From Miltoncostaeales bacterium (lineage in GTDB: Bacteria; Actinomycetota; Thermoleophilia; Miltoncostaeales; Miltoncostaeaceae): a stretch of 14,150 bases of DNA. Location: NCBI GenBank assembly GCA_030829765.1, contig JAUROO010000003.1, positions 1-14,150 of the forward strand, in the 5' to 3' direction. Every line of letters begins with the position of its first letter. Position 1 is the stretch's first letter. A program made the translations under genes and the position numbers. Positions 12,503 through 14,150 of the stretch are shown here, one piece after another. The notes under the pieces were generated by a model. That model saw nothing but the letters and a program-made list of their open reading frames with translations. It was not told the DNA's origin and did not search any database.

Positions 12503-13755
12503 CACGACGACCTGATCTCCGCCGAACGGCGGTGCTCGGGAAATCCCTCTGCCTCCGCCAGCGCGGCGAGGTGCGGGGTGAGGATGTCTACGGCCTGCTG
12601 TGGAATATCCACCAGCGCCATCCGGCGCATGTAAGTGGCGGGACCGACCGCGGATGCGTGACGCGCCGCGCCCCCGGTCGGCAGGATGTGGTTGGAACCG
12701 GCGACGTAGTCGCCGAATGCCGTTGCGCCGAGCGGCCCCAGGAACACGCACCCCGCGCGGCGTATCCGGGCCGAGACGGCCGGGGCGTCGGCGAGGGCAA
12801 GTTGCAGGTGCTCCGGCGCAAAGGCCTCGGCAAGGACGACGGCATCCTCCTGCGACGGACAGTCGACGAGCGTGATGGTACCAACGGGGGCGCCCTGGAC
12901 CGCCAGCGCCGCCGCGACGGCGTCGTTCACCCCGGTGTCCCAGGCCAGGCATGCGGCCGGCGAATCCGGCCCGTGCTCGGCCTGTGCCAGGAGGTCCGCC
13001 GCGATCGCGTGCGGGTCTGCACAGCTGTCGGCCAGCACGATCAACTCGCTGGGGCCGGCGATCGAGTCGATGCCGACCCTGCCGAACACCTGCCGCTTGG
13101 CCTCCTGGACCCAGGCATTACCCGGCCCGGTGATCACATCCACCGGATCGATGGACTCGGTGCCGAATGCGAGCGCTCCGATCGCTGCTGCTCCCCCTGC
13201 GGCGATCACCTGATCCACGCCAAGCAGCCCGGCGGCGGCCAGCACGACCGGATGCGGTGCACCCGACGGGCCCGCAGGGCTTGCCACCACGATCCGGCCG
13301 ACGCCGGCCACCTGCGCAGGCACCACGCCCATGATCAGGCTCGACGGATAGGCCGCCCGACCACCTGGCGCGTAGATGCCCGCTGAACCCACCGGGATCG
13401 CGCGCACCTGCACCGACTGGCCGGAGGGCAGTTCCACCCCGTAGCCATCGGGGCGACCGGCCTCGGCCACGGTCCGCACCTGTTCGGCGGCGAACAGCAC
13501 GGCATCCCGCAGGCGCGGGGTGAGATCCCGGACCGCGGCGTCCACCTGGGCGGGCGCCACGACCGGCGATGCCCCGGCGAAGTCGGGCGCATCGAAGCGA
13601 CGGATCGCATCGATCACCGCAGCATCGCCGCGCGCCCGGACGTCGGCGAGGGCCTCCGCCACGGCCCGGTCGGGGACCGTTCCCTCACCGGCGCGAAGCC
13701 GCGCGCAATCGCCCCGCGGATCGGCCGGATCGGCCGTGATCCGGCTCACCGTCAC
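12502..13755 (-). CDS. hisD: Histidinol dehydrogenase
   Basis: HisD, 417 aa, a zinc enzyme oxidising histidinol to histidine in two NAD-dependent steps. Signature residues match the E. coli enzyme in order: zinc ligands Gln258 and His261 (AQAEHGPDS), catalytic Glu315-His316 (FAPEHLQL), Asp349 (FGDYVAGSNHILPT) and His408 (EGFPEHRRSAEIR). The N-terminal substrate-binding portion has GSAGIYAPGGRAAYPSS near 123-139 and ITGPGNAWVQEAKR near 208-221. GTG at 13755 overlaps the hisG stop as GTGA. The length is slightly under the usual 430. hisD is followed directly by hisB, with no hisC between, although hisD-hisC-hisB is the common actinobacterial order. Confidence 0.97.
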   Translation of the reverse strand: MTVSRITADPADPRGDCARLRAGEGTVPDRAVAEALADVRARGDAAVIDAIRRFDAPDFAGASPVVAPAQVDAAVRDLTPRLRDAVLFAAEQVRTVAEAGRPDGYGVELPSGQSVQVRAIPVGSAGIYAPGGRAAYPSSLIMGVVPAQVAGVGRIVVASPAGPSGAPHPVVLAAAGLLGVDQVIAAGGAAAIGALAFGTESIDPVDVITGPGNAWVQEAKRQVFGRVGIDSIAGPSELIVLADSCADPHAIAADLLAQAEHGPDSPAACLAWDTGVNDAVAAALAVQGAPVGTITLVDCPSQEDAVVLAEAFAPEHLQLALADAPAVSARIRRAGCVFLGPLGATAFGDYVAGSNHILPTGGAARHASAVGPATYMRRMALVDIPQQAVDILTPHLAALAEAEGFPEHRRSAEIRSS

Positions 13756-14150
13756 GCCACCACCTGCTCCATGCGCCGGACGAGGTCGTCCAGCTCCGGC
13801 GCGCGCATCTTGTGGCTTACGCGGTTGGCGATCAGCCGGGCAGTCGATTCGAAGATCGCCTCCCGTTCAACCAGGCCGTTCTCGCGCAGGGTTCGACCGG
13901 TGGCAACCAAGTCCACGATGCCATCGGACAGGCCCACGAGCGGGGCGAGTTCAACGGAGCCGTTCACCTTGACGATCTCGGCCTTGCGGCCAGTGGACTC
14001 AAAGAAGCGCTCCGCGCAGTTCACGTACTTCGTCGCCACCCGCACCACACCGAAACGCGCCACGGCGTCCGCCGTCGGGTCCTCCCCTGCGGGGGTGCAC
14101 CACGACATCCGGCAGCCCCCGAAGCGCAGGTCGGCAAGCTCATACACGTC
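13752..14150 (-). CDS. hisG: ATP phosphoribosyltransferase, short form (5' end cut by window edge)
   Basis: HisG catalyses the first step of histidine synthesis, joining ATP and PRPP. Only the last 132 codons are visible, beginning DVYELADLRFGGCRMSW and including ATKYVNCAERFF and the PRPP-binding-like region DLVATGRTLRENGL. The protein stops soon after IANRVSHKM with a short helix, as in the short-form enzymes of about 210 aa. The ACT-like regulatory domain of about 80 aa found in long forms (E. coli, M. tuberculosis) is absent. Short forms require HisZ as regulatory partner; no hisZ is in the window. The stop overlaps the hisD start as GTGA. It reads from outside, so the operon promoter is not visible. 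Confidence 0.93.
   Translation of the reverse strand, partial: DVYELADLRFGGCRMSWCTPAGEDPTADAVARFGVVRVATKYVNCAERFFESTGRKAEIVKVNGSVELAPLVGLSDGIVDLVATGRTLRENGLVEREAIFESTARLIANRVSHKMRAPELDDLVRRMEQVVA

Noticed and set aside
12503..12952. N-terminal extension of hisB, suggestive of a bifunctional HisB
   Set aside because: The extra residues are Arg/Gly/Pro-rich, lack the phosphatase DxDGT motif and overlap hisD; ATG at 12502 fits monofunctional HisB.

Overview
The window is a densely packed, strongly GC-rich stretch of bacterial chromosome. Almost every gene lies on the minus strand, and most neighbours share or abut stop and start codons. The gene set suggests an actinobacterial lineage: sepF next to pgeF/yggS and yggT, many GTG starts, GC-biased third codon positions, and a possible leaderless gene. 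The short EF-Ts (202 aa) and the short-form HisG point away from Streptomyces or Mycobacterium and toward a deep-branching class such as Thermoleophilia. That placement is inference from gene content, not a phylogeny.

Layout, following minus-strand transcription from high to low coordinates: (1) a histidine operon, hisG (5' end cut by the window edge)-hisD-hisB-hisH-hisA-hisF-ridA, at 14150-9359; (2) one small plus-strand gene of unknown function at 9118-9369, whose tail overlaps the end of ridA by 11 bases; (3) a second minus-strand operon, cca-pgeF-yggS-sepF-proC-yggT-DUF167-lspA-rluD, at 9099-3089; (4) a leader of about 140 bases with hairpins; (5) the translation/nucleotide operon rpsB-tsf-pyrH-frr, at 2948-1, with frr cut just before its stop.

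How the genes work together: HisG, HisD, HisB, HisH, HisA and HisF cover most of histidine synthesis, but no hisC, hisI, hisE or hisZ lies inside the window. RidA closes that operon as a probable metabolite-repair deaminase. The second operon mixes tRNA 3'-end maturation, repair of a peptidoglycan-related or purine side product (PgeF), PLP homeostasis (YggS), division (SepF), proline synthesis (ProC), membrane proteins (YggT, LspA) and 23S rRNA pseudouridylation. The last operon supplies ribosomal protein S2, EF-Ts, UMP kinase and ribosome recycling factor.

Most of the window is conserved housekeeping DNA, and I see no mobile element, CRISPR array, rRNA or tRNA gene. The parts that deserve a second look are the lone plus-strand 83-aa gene with a possible leaderless promoter, a probable CTG start for the DUF167 gene, a 12-bp all-GC hairpin at the tsf/pyrH junction, a long alanine/acidic tail on ribosomal protein S2, and the structured rpsB leader.
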